The notes under the pieces were generated by a model. The model searched no databases, was not told the origin of the DNA, and saw nothing but the letters and a program-made list of their open reading frames with translations. This document shows positions 32,022 to 41,186 of a stretch of DNA of 53,550 nucleotides, piece after piece (position 1 is the first letter of the stretch; the number at the start of each line of letters is the position of its first letter). The translations under genes were made by a program, and so were the position numbers. Source of the DNA: an uncultured bacterium. GTDB taxonomy: Bacteria; Verrucomicrobiota; Kiritimatiellia; RFP12; UBA1067. The stretch covers positions 1 to 53,550 of the forward strand of contig CACWVU010000015.1 in the NCBI GenBank assembly GCA_902764415.1, given 5' to 3'.

Positions 32022-34055
32022 ATGACAATCAGAACGACAGTTGCGGCGGCGGGGCTGCTGTTCGCCGCCAACCTATTCGGCGCCTCTGCGACCGACTCCA
32101 CCTGGATCCGCGGCGTAACCGACAAGGACCCGATAACCTACAAGGCAGGCGAGGAGATGTCCTTCACCCTGACGGTCGAGCGTCTCGACGGCGAGCTCAA
32201 GAACGGCGAGTTCTCGCTCGACTGGAAGCGCTCCGGCGACGATGGCATCGTCGAGACCGGCAAGGTGTCCTATGCTGGCGCGCCGTTCGTCTACAAGACC
32301 AGAATCGACTTCCCTGGCTTCGTGCGCCTCGAGGCGAAGCTCGTCGACGCCAAGGGCAAGCAGGCGAGCAAGAACGCCTTCTTCGACGGCGGCGCCGGCG
32401 CGGACATCGACGCTCTCGAGGGCCATCCGGAGCCGAAGGACTTCGACGAGTTCTGGGGTCGCCAGTTCGCGCGTCTCGACAAGATCAAGATCAACCCCGA
32501 GCTCGTGGAGGTCGAGTCGCCCACCAACGCGGTGAAGTGCTACGCGGTGTCCGTTCCGTGCGCCGGCCTGCGGCCGGTCACCGGCTACCTCTCGGTGCCG
32601 GTGGACGTCGAGAAGGGCGTGACCTTCCCGGTGAAGGTCATGTTCCACGGCTACAGCGGCGACGAGTTCGGGCACAAGCGGCAGAAGACCGTGCCGACGG
32701 ACTGCATCCTCCTCGACATGAACGCCCACGGGCTGAGGCTGCCGGAGCTTGGCGGCACCGAGGCCGACCGCAAGGCGCTCAGGTGGGAGGCGCGCTCCAA
32801 CGGCCACACCTACGCCTTTGACCCGGAGCAGAACAAGGATCCCGAGACTGCCTACTTCAACGGCATGGTGCTCAGGGTCAAGCGCGCGCTCCAGTACATG
32901 AAGACGCAGAAGGGGTGGAACGGCCGCGACGTGCAGGTTACCGGCGGCAGCCAGGGCGGCCTCCAGGCCATCTGGGCCGCTGCGTGCGGCGAGGGCGTGA
33001 CCTACGCCGAGATCGGAGTACCGTGGAACTGCGACATCTTCACCAACGGCGGCGTCAGGTCCGATCCCGCGAAGAAGCTCGCCTCCCACGGCTGGTACAT
33101 CAAGTGGACCGACGCTCTCGGCTACTACGACGCCGTCAACTTCGGCCGGCGAATCCCCGTCGGCTGCTACGCCGACGTCTGCCGCGCCGGCCTCGGCGAC
33201 TACGTCTGCCCGCCGACAGGAATCGCCAAGCTCTGGAACGCGCTTTCGTGCAGGCGGCGCATCGTCTGGATCCAGGGCGCGGAGCACGGCTACTCGCCGC
33301 CGGACACCACTGGCCTCAAGTCGGTCCGCGAGGTGCAGTGCGAAGTGCGCGCGCTCACGCCGGCGGTGCCACAGGCGTCGTGGACGGTGGCGTGGTGGAT
33401 GAAGCGCCACTACGAGAAGATGGAGGCGCTCAAGGCGAATCCGCCGGCGGTGGTCTTCCTCGGCGACTCGATCACCCATTTCTGGGACTCGACCGGCCGG
33501 CCGGCCTTCGAGGCCAACTTCACCAACGCGCCATACCGCGCCATTTCGCTCGGCTTCAGCGGCGACCGCACCGAGCACGTCATCTGGCGCATCAACCACG
33601 GCGAGCTGGACGGCTACCAGGCCAAGGCGGTGGTGCTGATGATCGGCACCAACAACACCGGCCACTTCCCGATCGAGAAGGAGAAGCCGGAGGATACGAT
33701 TCGCGGCATCCGGCGTGTTGTCGCCCTCATCCGCGAGAAGCAGCCGCAGGCGACGATCATCCTCCATGCGATCTTCCCTCGCGGCGCTGACAGCAAGGAT
33801 CCGTTCCGACTCCGCAACGACGTCGTCAACCGCGAGATCCGCCAGCTCGCGGACGGCAAGGACATCCTCTGGTGCGACATCTCAAGCGAGTTTGTGGACA
33901 AGGACGGGAACCTGCCGAAGGAGCTCTTCCCGGACCTCCTGCACCCGAGCGCCACGGGCTACGAGAAGTGGGCGGCGGCGGTGAAGCCATATCTCGACTG
34001 GGCGCTTTCCGACCGCTCGGCGCCGTCGCCGAAGACGTTCTCCCAGGGGAAATGA
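32022..34055 (+). CDS. exported bifunctional esterase: acetylxylan esterase + SGNH hydrolase
   Basis: A 677-residue exported protein with a signal peptide (MTIRTTVAAAGLLFAANLFG). After a beta-sandwich N-terminal part comes an alpha/beta-hydrolase of the acetylxylan esterase (AXE1) type. Its features are G-Y-L-S-V-P (about 190), the nucleophile elbow GGSQGG (about 308-313) and a late His in GAEHGY (about 423). The last 220 residues are an SGNH/GDSL hydrolase: FLGDSITHFWD (block I), then GFSGDR (block II), IGTNNTG (block III) and DLLHPSATGY (block V). Both halves likely remove acetyl or acyl groups from plant polysaccharides, making backbone accessible to the GH enzymes. AAAGGAAA before ATG 32022 decides the start. 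It likely ends the exonuclease operon. Confidence 0.92.
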   Translation: MTIRTTVAAAGLLFAANLFGASATDSTWIRGVTDKDPITYKAGEEMSFTLTVERLDGELKNGEFSLDWKRSGDDGIVETGKVSYAGAPFVYKTRIDFPGFVRLEAKLVDAKGKQASKNAFFDGGAGADIDALEGHPEPKDFDEFWGRQFARLDKIKINPELVEVESPTNAVKCYAVSVPCAGLRPVTGYLSVPVDVEKGVTFPVKVMFHGYSGDEFGHKRQKTVPTDCILLDMNAHGLRLPELGGTEADRKALRWEARSNGHTYAFDPEQNKDPETAYFNGMVLRVKRALQYMKTQKGWNGRDVQVTGGSQGGLQAIWAAACGEGVTYAEIGVPWNCDIFTNGGVRSDPAKKLASHGWYIKWTDALGYYDAVNFGRRIPVGCYADVCRAGLGDYVCPPTGIAKLWNALSCRRRIVWIQGAEHGYSPPDTTGLKSVREVQCEVRALTPAVPQASWTVAWWMKRHYEKMEALKANPPAVVFLGDSITHFWDSTGRPAFEANFTNAPYRAISLGFSGDRTEHVIWRINHGELDGYQAKAVVLMIGTNNTGHFPIEKEKPEDTIRGIRRVVALIREKQPQATIILHAIFPRGADSKDPFRLRNDVVNREIRQLADGKDILWCDISSEFVDKDGNLPKELFPDLLHPSATGYEKWAAAVKPYLDWALSDRSAPSPKTFSQGK

Positions 34056-34106
34056 CGATGCGTAGTTTGCGCTTCGCCAGGTCGATTTACGCATAGACGC
34101 GATTTA

Positions 34107-34115
34107 TGGTATAAT
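34107..34115 (+). promoter_or_regulatory. extended -10 promoter of the upp operon
   Basis: TGGTATAAT (hexamer 34110-34115) with a weak TTTACG-like -35. The leader of about 20 nt carries AAGGAGA before ATG 34141. Confidence 0.75.
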
Positions 34116-34140
34116 ATCGCAAACCAAGGAGAGACCCAAG

Positions 34141-34761
34141 ATGCATACCGTTCTTCAGCACCCGCTCGTGAACCACCGCGTGACCCTGATGCGCGACCAG
34201 GCGACCCCGCCGAAGCTCTTCCGCGAGCTGGTGAACGAGATCACCGAGTTTCTCGCATTCGAGGCGCTCAAGGACGTGAGGATGAAGGCCGTCGACGTCG
34301 TCACCCCTGTGGCGAAGGCCCGCGGCGCGCTCGTCGACGAGCACATCGTGCTGGTGCCGATCCTCCGCGCCGGCATGGGCATGCTCGACGCGATGCTCGG
34401 CGTGCTGCCCTACGCCAAGGTCGGCGTCCTCGGTATGCAGCGCAACGAGGATACGGCCGAGCCGATCCCCTACTACGCCAAGGTGCCGCCGGCGAAGGGC
34501 GAGGAGCTGGCGATCGTGATCGACCCGATGCTCGCCACCGGCGGCAGCGCCTGCGACGCGGTGGCCCAGCTCAAGAAGCTCGGCTACCGGCGCATAAAGT
34601 GCCTCCACCTGATCGCCGCGCCGGAAGGGGTGGCGAAGTTCGAGAAGGAACATCCCGAGGTACCGGTCTTCATCGCCGCGCTCGACGAGCGCCTCAACTC
34701 CCACTTCTACATCGTGCCCGGCCTCGGCGACGCCGGCGACCGCATCTTCGGAACGCTATGA
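34141..34761 (+). CDS. upp: uracil phosphoribosyltransferase
   Basis: A 206-residue enzyme converting uracil and PRPP to UMP. Standard length and motifs: KARGALVDEHIVLVPILRAGMGM around 60-80, the PRPP-binding loop VIDPMLATGGS (about 122-132), a HLIAAPEG stretch (about 156-163) and the uracil-binding C-terminal VPGLGDAGDRIFGT. AAGGAGA precedes the ATG. It heads a run of seven closely spaced genes (34141-41957); the next gene starts 10 nt after its stop. Uracil salvage fits the purine permease and Apt at the far end of the same run. Confidence 0.97.
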   Translation: MHTVLQHPLVNHRVTLMRDQATPPKLFRELVNEITEFLAFEALKDVRMKAVDVVTPVAKARGALVDEHIVLVPILRAGMGMLDAMLGVLPYAKVGVLGMQRNEDTAEPIPYYAKVPPAKGEELAIVIDPMLATGGSACDAVAQLKKLGYRRIKCLHLIAAPEGVAKFEKEHPEVPVFIAALDERLNSHFYIVPGLGDAGDRIFGTL

Positions 34762-34771
34762 GACAGCTGCG

Positions 34772-36469
34772 ATGACTTTTGCGACCTCCAAATTCAGGGC
34801 ATTCCTGCCGGCCGCGACCTTCGCTATGGCGGCGGAGTTCCTGATGGGGCTGTCGGACTCGGTCATCTGCGGACATGTCATCGGGGAGACGGGCCTCTCG
34901 GCCGTCAACCTGATGCAGGGCGTCTTCGAGATCGTCACCTTCGTCGGGATGATGGTGACGGTCGGCTCGTGCGTCCACTTCTCGACCGAGCTCGGCGCCA
35001 TGCATCTCAGGCGCGCGCGCGGCTTCTTCACGCTCGGCTTTTTCGCGTCGATTGCCTTCGGGCTGGCGTTTGCCGCGGCGCTTGCGGTCCTGCGCCATCC
35101 GGTGCTATCTGCCTTCGGAGCGTCCAGGGAGGTGACCGAGCTCGCCAGCGCCTACTGGGTGTGGTTCCTGCCTGCGGCGGCGCTCCAGCCGCTGGCGTTC
35201 TTCCTCGGCACCCTCGCCTACGCCGACGGCGACGCGCGGCTGTCGCTCTTCTCCTACTGCGTGCAGCTGGTCGGCAACTGCCTGGTGTCGGTGCCGCTGA
35301 CGATCTGCTTCGGCGCGGCCGGGTGCGCGGTCGGCACCGGCATCGGGTCGTTCCTGGCCATCGTGGTGCTGCTGCTTCACTTCCGCCGCCGCGGCTGCAT
35401 GCTCGGCTTTTCGCGGCACTTCAGCGTTTTCTCCGACCTGATGCTGGTCTTCCGCACTTCGCTCGGCGACGCGAGCAAGAACGTCGGCAAGGCTGCGCTC
35501 ATATTTGCGCTCAACGCCTACGTGATCGCGCACTTCGGCTCGGAGATGCTGCCGGTCCTCGCGGTGGTGGTGATGACGATCGGCATCTCCGAGGTGTTCG
35601 ACGGCGTCGCCAACGCCGCGCAGCCGCTGGCGAGCGTCTACATCGGCGAGCGCAACTCGTTCCTCACCAAGCGCGTCATGCGCGCGGCGCTGAGGATGGC
35701 GCTGGGGGAGGGCGCGGCGGCGATGCTCGTCCTGCTCGCGTACCCGAACCTCATCCTGATGATGGCCGGCGTGTCTGACCCGGCGGTGGTGCCGGCGGCG
35801 CTGTTTGCGGTGCGGATCGCGTCCATCGCCCTGCCTGGGCTCGCGCTGGTGCTGCTCTTCAACTCCTACTATGTCTTCATCGGGCGGGAGACTCTCGCCA
35901 CGCTGCTTACGCTCGCGGCTGTCCTCGTCGTGCCCGCGGCGCTTTTCCCCGCGATGGGCTCGGCCTGGGGCGCCCGCGGCGTCTGGGCCGCGCTCGGCCT
36001 CGCGCCGCTCGTTTCGCTCGCGGTCTTCGCCGTCTACGAGATGGTGCGCTGGGGCTTCAGGATCTTTCCGTTCCTGCTCCAGGGCGGGCGCGACGCGGCG
36101 CTCCGGGTCTTCGACCTCGAGCTCGACCCGGCCTCGATCTGCCTGGCCTCGGCTGGCGTCGAGAAGCACCTGCTGCAGAAGGGGATCGACGCCGCGCGCG
36201 CATCGAAGGCGGCGCTGCTGGTGGAGGAGGCGCTGATGGTCGTGCGCGACCGCAACGGCGGCCGCCGCACCCTGGCGGAGGTGACGGTCGACCTCAACGA
36301 CGGGCTTACGATCGTCCTCCGCGACGACGGCGAGATCTTCGACATCACCGATGCGGACGCCAGCATCTCCTCGCTGCGCAGCTACCTCGTCTCCAACCTG
36401 ATGACGGCGCTGCCCAACCGCCGCAACCTCACCACCACCGGCTTCAACAGGAACGTTTTCAAGTTATGA
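34772..36469 (+). CDS. MATE-family transporter fused to an RsbW-like ATPase domain
   Basis: A 565-residue protein. The first ~430 residues are a MATE-type multidrug/sodium antiporter with about 12 transmembrane helices (for example MGLSDSVICGHVIGETGLSAVN early on; I-G-I-S-E-V-F-D in the second half). The last ~115 residues form a soluble HATPase_c/anti-sigma-kinase-like domain. It has an E-E-A-L N-box near residue 480, a DDGEIFDITDAD G1-like motif near 515, and F-N-R-N-V-F at the end. A transporter carrying a Bergerat-fold domain suggests that transport and phospho-signalling are physically linked. The last gene bases overlap the next start (ATGA). The substrate is unknown; operon context suggests a nucleobase or nucleoside-related compound, which is inference. 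Confidence 0.88.
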   Translation: MTFATSKFRAFLPAATFAMAAEFLMGLSDSVICGHVIGETGLSAVNLMQGVFEIVTFVGMMVTVGSCVHFSTELGAMHLRRARGFFTLGFFASIAFGLAFAAALAVLRHPVLSAFGASREVTELASAYWVWFLPAAALQPLAFFLGTLAYADGDARLSLFSYCVQLVGNCLVSVPLTICFGAAGCAVGTGIGSFLAIVVLLLHFRRRGCMLGFSRHFSVFSDLMLVFRTSLGDASKNVGKAALIFALNAYVIAHFGSEMLPVLAVVVMTIGISEVFDGVANAAQPLASVYIGERNSFLTKRVMRAALRMALGEGAAAMLVLLAYPNLILMMAGVSDPAVVPAALFAVRIASIALPGLALVLLFNSYYVFIGRETLATLLTLAAVLVVPAALFPAMGSAWGARGVWAALGLAPLVSLAVFAVYEMVRWGFRIFPFLLQGGRDAALRVFDLELDPASICLASAGVEKHLLQKGIDAARASKAALLVEEALMVVRDRNGGRRTLAEVTVDLNDGLTIVLRDDGEIFDITDADASISSLRSYLVSNLMTALPNRRNLTTTGFNRNVFKL

Positions 36470-37170
36470 GGACTCTATGGGCACTGGCGATAGTCGCCTT
36501 GGCGGGCTGCTCGGGCTCCGAGGGCCGTGTGGATCCGCGCATTGCGGACAAGTCGCGTCCGATCGTCATGCTCACCCATCCGACCGAGCCGCCGTGCTCC
36601 TACAGGAGCGAATCCGGCGAGATCATCGGCTCCGACGTCGACCTTGCGCGCAGGATCGCGGCGAAGGCCGGGCGCGAGCTCGTCGTGGAGGCGGTCGAGT
36701 TCTCCGACATCCTGCCGCGGCTCAAGGCCGGCACGGCGGACATCGGCATCTCCACCATCACCATCACCGAGGCGAGGAAGCGCGACGTGGACTTCTCCAT
36801 CCCGTATGCGTTCGGCGGCGCGTGCTTCCTGTACCGGAGCGCCGACCCGAGGCCGCGGCTGTCGCATATCGCCATGCTCAACATCGGGGTCGAGTCCGAC
36901 ACCGTGCAGGACATCTTCCTTTGCCGCCACGGCTGCGACCCGCTGCGGTTCGTCCACCTCGAGGAGGCGGTCGACGCGCTGGACCGTAAGGTCGTCGACG
37001 CCGTGTTCTTCGACGACATGCCGCTGAAGGCGCTGGCCGAGAAGTCCGGCGGACGCTACGCCGTCTCGCCGCTTGCCACCCGCGACGGCTACGGCGTCGC
37101 CGTCGACAAGCGGCGCCCGGACGTGCTCGCCGCCGCCAACGCGGCAATCGCGGAAGGAGGTGCGAAGTGA
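36466..37170 (+). CDS. family-3 solute-binding lipoprotein
   Basis: A 234-residue periplasmic type-2 binding protein of the SBP_bac_3 class. A lipobox (LAGC, Cys about 15) follows a hydrophobic leader, so it should be membrane-anchored. Signature segments are P-P-C-S-Y/I-I-G-S-D-V-D-L-A-R-R-I (about 43-66), G-T-A-D-I-G-I-S-T-I-T-I-T-E-A-R (about 88-103), V-D-F-S-I-P-Y and the interdomain N-I-G-V-E-S-D-T-V stretch. It overlaps both neighbours by ATGA, so it is translated with the MATE fusion and the sensor phosphatase. No ABC permease or ATPase accompanies it. It may therefore be a sensor subunit presenting ligand to the phosphatase at 37167, an inference from gene order. Confidence 0.88.
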   Translation: MRTLWALAIVALAGCSGSEGRVDPRIADKSRPIVMLTHPTEPPCSYRSESGEIIGSDVDLARRIAAKAGRELVVEAVEFSDILPRLKAGTADIGISTITITEARKRDVDFSIPYAFGGACFLYRSADPRPRLSHIAMLNIGVESDTVQDIFLCRHGCDPLRFVHLEEAVDALDRKVVDAVFFDDMPLKALAEKSGGRYAVSPLATRDGYGVAVDKRRPDVLAAANAAIAEGGAK

Positions 37171-39191
37171 CCGCCCGCCGCAGCCTCAACGTCAAGGTCG
37201 CCGTTTCGGTGCTGGTCGCCTTCGCCGTGTCGATGGCCTTCTCGTGGTTTCTCCACAACAGCCTTTCCGAGCGCGACGCCTACGCGCTGATCGACCGCGC
37301 CTTCGCCAACGCGCGCGCCGAGCTCACCGACTGCATCAACGAGCGGCTCGTCGTCCAGTGCATGGAGGCGCGCGAGCGGATCGAGGACGGCCATCCCGAC
37401 GACACGGCCTCCCTGCAGGCGCTGGCGCGCGAGTTGCGCGTGTCCGAGGTCAGCATCGTGGACGACAAGGGCGACATCGTCCGCTCGTCGGTGCCGGACT
37501 ACCTGGCCGGGCCCGGGAGGAAGGCGTTCAACTTCGCCGAGGCCGACGACAAAGACGCCAACAAAATGATGGGCCTCATTGACGGACGCTACACCGAGTA
37601 TTGCCAGCCGTACCGCAGCAATGCGGCAAACGGCAACTGGCGCAAGTTCGTCGGCGTGTGGCGGCGCGAAGGCGGGTTCTTCGAGATCGGGCTGGACGGC
37701 AAGGCCCTGCAGTCCCTTGCGCGCTCCACCTGCGTGGATCTCTTCCGCAACTGGCGCGTCGGCGGCAGCGGCGGCATCGTGGTCACCACGCCGACCGGGC
37801 TCGTGCTCTCCGACTACGAGGAGCCGAACCGCGAGGGCACGCAGTTCCACGAGCCCGGCGGCTCGTTCTACTGGAAGCGCGGCGACATCGAGACGTTCCC
37901 GGTGTACGTGATGATCCCGAAGATGTCCGCGGCAGTCCAGCGCGACGTGCTCGTCGGCGCCACCGCGCTGCTGAACGGCGCGGCGCTGGTGTTCGTGGCG
38001 CTCCTGGTGGGGTTCGTGATCGCGGCCTTCGTGCGCCGGCAGATCCGCGAGCAGGAGGCGAAGGAGCTCGCGATGGCGAAGGACATCCAGCTCTCGGCGC
38101 TTCCGAACGTGTTCCCGCCGTTCCCGGACGAGACGCGCTTCGACATCATGGCGTCGATGGCGACGGCCAAGGAGGTCGGCGGCGACTTCTACGACTTCTA
38201 CTTCACCGCGCAGGGCCGCGTGCTCGTGATAGTCGCCGACGTCAGCGGCAAGGGCGTCCCCGCCGCGATGTTCATGATGCACGCGAAGACGCTCATCAAG
38301 AGCGCCGCGCAGACCGGCAAGCCGCTCGCGCAGGTGTTCACGGAGGCGAACGAGGCGCTCTGCGAGGGCAATTCGTCCTGCACCTTCGTCACCGCCTGGG
38401 CCGGCGAGCTCAACGTCAACACCGGCCACCTGACCTTCGTGAACGCCGGCCACAACCCGCCGGTGGTGCACCGCGGCGGGCGCTGCGAGTACCTGAAGAC
38501 GCGCCCCTCGCCCGCCCTCGGCGCCATGGAGGGCGTCACGTACCGGGTCGACGACATCACCCTCGAGCCCGGGGACGCCATCTACCTCTACACCGACGGC
38601 ATCGTCGAGCAGCCCGACCCGGCCGGCGAGCTCTACGGCGAGGGCCGGCTCCTCGGTCTCCTGTCCCGGAACGTCCGCCAGCGCGGCGAGATACTCAAGA
38701 CTGTCCTCGCCGACGTCCACCGCCACGCCGCCGGCGCCGAGCAGGCCGACGACTGCACCCAGCTCGTGCTCCGCTACCGCGGCGAGCCCGACGTGGTGGA
38801 GCACGAGTACGCGCCGACGCTGGAAGGCGTCGCCAAGGCCGTCGACGACCTCACTGCGGCGCTGGAGACGGTGCCGGTCAAGGTGCGCACCCAGCTGCTC
38901 GTGGCGGCCGACGAGATCTTCGCCAACATCGTGCGCTACTCCGGCGCCACCCGCTGGTCGCTCTCGGTCGAGCTCGACCACCACCCCGACGGCGTGCGCC
39001 TCGTCATCACCGACGACGGCAAGCCGTTCGACCCGCTCGCGCAGCGCGACCCCGACACCACACTCGCCGCCGAGGACCGAGCGGTCGGGGGGCTCGGCAT
39101 ATTCATCGTCAAGAAGACAATGTCGCCCGTCACCTACAAGCGGCGGAGCGGCCTCAACATACTAAAAATGGGGAAAGACTATGGAGACTAA
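37167..39191 (+). CDS. membrane sensor phosphatase with C-terminal anti-sigma kinase-like domain
   Basis: A 674-residue protein. Order: transmembrane helix (about 10-28), extracytoplasmic sensor region (about 30-270), second transmembrane helix (about 271-293), PP2C/RsbU domain (about 310-535), then an HATPase_c domain (about 545-674). PP2C motifs: KEVGGDFYDFY, VADVSGKGVPAAMF, NAGHNPP, YLYTDGIVE and QADDCTQLVL. The kinase-like domain has the N-box AADEIFANIVRYS, the G1 box ITDDGKPFDP and the G2 box GGLGIFIV, all intact. One protein thus carries both a phosphatase and a RsbW-type kinase, opposing activities of a partner switch. Its own STAS substrate is the next gene, whose start lies inside its last codons. 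Confidence 0.93.
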   Translation: MTARRSLNVKVAVSVLVAFAVSMAFSWFLHNSLSERDAYALIDRAFANARAELTDCINERLVVQCMEARERIEDGHPDDTASLQALARELRVSEVSIVDDKGDIVRSSVPDYLAGPGRKAFNFAEADDKDANKMMGLIDGRYTEYCQPYRSNAANGNWRKFVGVWRREGGFFEIGLDGKALQSLARSTCVDLFRNWRVGGSGGIVVTTPTGLVLSDYEEPNREGTQFHEPGGSFYWKRGDIETFPVYVMIPKMSAAVQRDVLVGATALLNGAALVFVALLVGFVIAAFVRRQIREQEAKELAMAKDIQLSALPNVFPPFPDETRFDIMASMATAKEVGGDFYDFYFTAQGRVLVIVADVSGKGVPAAMFMMHAKTLIKSAAQTGKPLAQVFTEANEALCEGNSSCTFVTAWAGELNVNTGHLTFVNAGHNPPVVHRGGRCEYLKTRPSPALGAMEGVTYRVDDITLEPGDAIYLYTDGIVEQPDPAGELYGEGRLLGLLSRNVRQRGEILKTVLADVHRHAAGAEQADDCTQLVLRYRGEPDVVEHEYAPTLEGVAKAVDDLTAALETVPVKVRTQLLVAADEIFANIVRYSGATRWSLSVELDHHPDGVRLVITDDGKPFDPLAQRDPDTTLAAEDRAVGGLGIFIVKKTMSPVTYKRRSGLNILKMGKDYGD

Positions 39192-39474
39192 GACCATAAG
39201 CGAAGGAGACAAGCTGACCATCGCGGTCAGCGGACGCGTGGACACCGTGACCGCCCCGGAGCTCGAGGCGAACCTCAAGTTCGGCGACGCCAAGCTCGTC
39301 GTGATCGACCTCAAGGAGGTGCCGTACATGAGCTCGGCCGGCCTGAGGCTGCTCCTCACCTCGCACAAGGCGATGGCGGCGAAGGGCGGCAGGCTCGAGA
39401 TCGTGAACGTGCAGAGCGCGGTCCGGGAGGTGCTCGAGATCACGGGATTCTCCGACATCCTCAACATCGTCTGA
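39181..39474 (+). CDS. STAS-domain anti-anti-sigma factor (RsbV/SpoIIAA-like)
   Basis: A 97-residue single STAS domain. The phospho-acceptor serine is S52 in YMSSAGLRLL, aligned with the DSxG serine of RsbV and SpoIIAA. Unphosphorylated it would bind an anti-sigma or HATPase_c domain; phosphorylation by such a kinase breaks the contact and the PP2C domain restores it. It overlaps the phosphatase/kinase gene by 11 nt. No sigma factor or separate anti-sigma gene is nearby, so the partner may be one of the two HATPase_c domains in this operon, including the one on the MATE transporter. That partner choice is inference. Confidence 0.94.
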   Translation: METKTISEGDKLTIAVSGRVDTVTAPELEANLKFGDAKLVVIDLKEVPYMSSAGLRLLLTSHKAMAAKGGRLEIVNVQSAVREVLEITGFSDILNIV

Positions 39475-39507
39475 CGGCGGTCGGCGGCAAGGAGAAGGGA
39501 AGAAGCC

Positions 39508-41178
39508 ATGAGCGACATCAAGGAAAGCATCAAGAAGCTTGAGAAGGCCGTCCTGGAGGACGGCAAGGTCGACCGCGCGGAGGCGGCGATACTGCTCTCC
39601 TACGCGTCGGCACGCGCCGGCGAAAGCGCCGAGATGGCGGAGTTCGTCAAGGCGCTGCAGGACGTCCTCGAAGACGGCGTGGTGACGCCGGAGGAGTCGA
39701 TCCGCATCGGCGCCCACCTCAAGTGGCTGGCGCGGGAGGCGGAGAGCGAGGAGCCCGAGACCACGTTCCTCGGGCGGCTGTTCAAGCTGAAAAGGAACAG
39801 GACCTCCGTCAAGACCGAGATAGTCGCCGGCGTCACGACGTTCATGACGATGGCGTACATCCTCGCCGTGAACCCCAACATCCTGTCGGTCGCCGGCATC
39901 CCGCGCGGAGGGGTCTTCATGGCGACCGCCGTCGCCGCCGTCGTAGGCACGCTCCTCATGGCGTTCATGTCCAACTATCCGTTCGTGCTCGCGCCGGGCA
40001 TGGGCCTCAACGCGTTCCTGACCTTCGGCGTCGTCCTGGGCATGGGCTACAGCTGGCAGTTCGCGCTCCTCGCCGTGTTCGTCGAGGGCATCGTCTTCCT
40101 CGCGCTGTCGCTTACTCCGGTGCGGGAGGGCATATTCAACTCCATACCGCTCACGCTCAAGCGCGCGGTCGCGGCCGGCATCGGCCTCTTCATCTGCTTC
40201 ATCGCGCTGCAGACGGCGAAGGTCATCGTCAACAACGACGCGACGCTCGTCGGGCTCGTGAGCTTCAAGAACGTCGACTTCCACACGCAGGGCGTGACTG
40301 CGCTCATCGCGCTCGCCGGCACCGTCCTCACGGGCTTCATGCTGGTAAAGGGCTGGAAGGGCGCCATTCTCCTCGGCATCATCGCGACGTGGGCTCTCGG
40401 CATGCTTGCGCAGGCGACCGGCATCTACGTGCCCAACGCCGACGCGGGCTTCTTCTCGACCTACCCGAGCTTCACAATGGGCGACATGTCCAACACCTTC
40501 AAGGAGTTCGGCGCGACGGTCGGCGCGCTCTTCAACCCCGACGGCTGGACGCACGGCAAGGGCGAGGCGGCGCGCACGGGCTGGACGCTCGTGAAGTCGC
40601 TCGACTTCTTCGTCGTGATGTTCGCGTTCTTCTTCGTGGACCTCTTCGACACCCTCGGCACCCTCATCGGCGTCTCGATGAAGGGCGGCTTCCTCACCAA
40701 GGAGGGCAAGCTGCCGCGCATCTCCGGCGCGCTCTGCGCGGACGCGATCGCGACCTCCGTCGGCGCGGTGCTCGGCACCTCGACGACCACGACCTACGTC
40801 GAGTCCGCCTCGGGCGTCATGGCCGGCGGCAAGACGGGCCTCACCGCCGTCACCTCCGCCGCGCTCTTCGCGCTTGCGATCCTCTTCGCGCCGATCTTCC
40901 TCGCGATTCCGGCGTTCGCGACCGCGCCCGCGCTCATCATCGTCGGCTACATGATGCTCTCCTCGTGCGCCGACATCGACTGGCGCGACGCGGGCGAGGC
41001 GGTTCCGGCGTTCCTCGCGATCGCGGCGATGCCGTTCACCTACTCGATCTCCGACGGCATCATGTTCGGCGTCATCTCGTACACCGTCATAAACGCGTTT
41101 GCGGGCAACTTCAGGCGCATCCACTGGATCATGTACATCCTCACGGCGCTCTTCGTCGCCAAGTACGCGCTGATGTGA
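39508..41178 (+). CDS. AzgA-type purine permease with extra N-terminal helical domain
   Basis: A 556-residue NCS2-family permease of the AzgA branch (guanine, hypoxanthine and adenine uptake). The membrane part begins near residue 95 with EIVAGVTTFMTMAYILAVNP. It shows FVLAPGMGLNAFL, the transmembrane segment with FVDLFDTLGTLIG and GTSTTTTYVESASGV, all AzgA hallmarks. In front are about 80 soluble residues with two D-G-x-V-x-x-x-E helical units (A-V-L-E-D-G-K-V-D-R-A-E at about 14-25 and D-G-V-V-T-P-E-E-S at about 54-62). This extension is absent from ordinary AzgA and matches the N-terminus of the Apt encoded next door. AAGGAGAAGGG precedes the start. Confidence 0.93.
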   Translation: MSDIKESIKKLEKAVLEDGKVDRAEAAILLSYASARAGESAEMAEFVKALQDVLEDGVVTPEESIRIGAHLKWLAREAESEEPETTFLGRLFKLKRNRTSVKTEIVAGVTTFMTMAYILAVNPNILSVAGIPRGGVFMATAVAAVVGTLLMAFMSNYPFVLAPGMGLNAFLTFGVVLGMGYSWQFALLAVFVEGIVFLALSLTPVREGIFNSIPLTLKRAVAAGIGLFICFIALQTAKVIVNNDATLVGLVSFKNVDFHTQGVTALIALAGTVLTGFMLVKGWKGAILLGIIATWALGMLAQATGIYVPNADAGFFSTYPSFTMGDMSNTFKEFGATVGALFNPDGWTHGKGEAARTGWTLVKSLDFFVVMFAFFFVDLFDTLGTLIGVSMKGGFLTKEGKLPRISGALCADAIATSVGAVLGTSTTTTYVESASGVMAGGKTGLTAVTSAALFALAILFAPIFLAIPAFATAPALIIVGYMMLSSCADIDWRDAGEAVPAFLAIAAMPFTYSISDGIMFGVISYTVINAFAGNFRRIHWIMYILTALFVAKYALM

Positions 41179-41186
41179 GGTGACGC

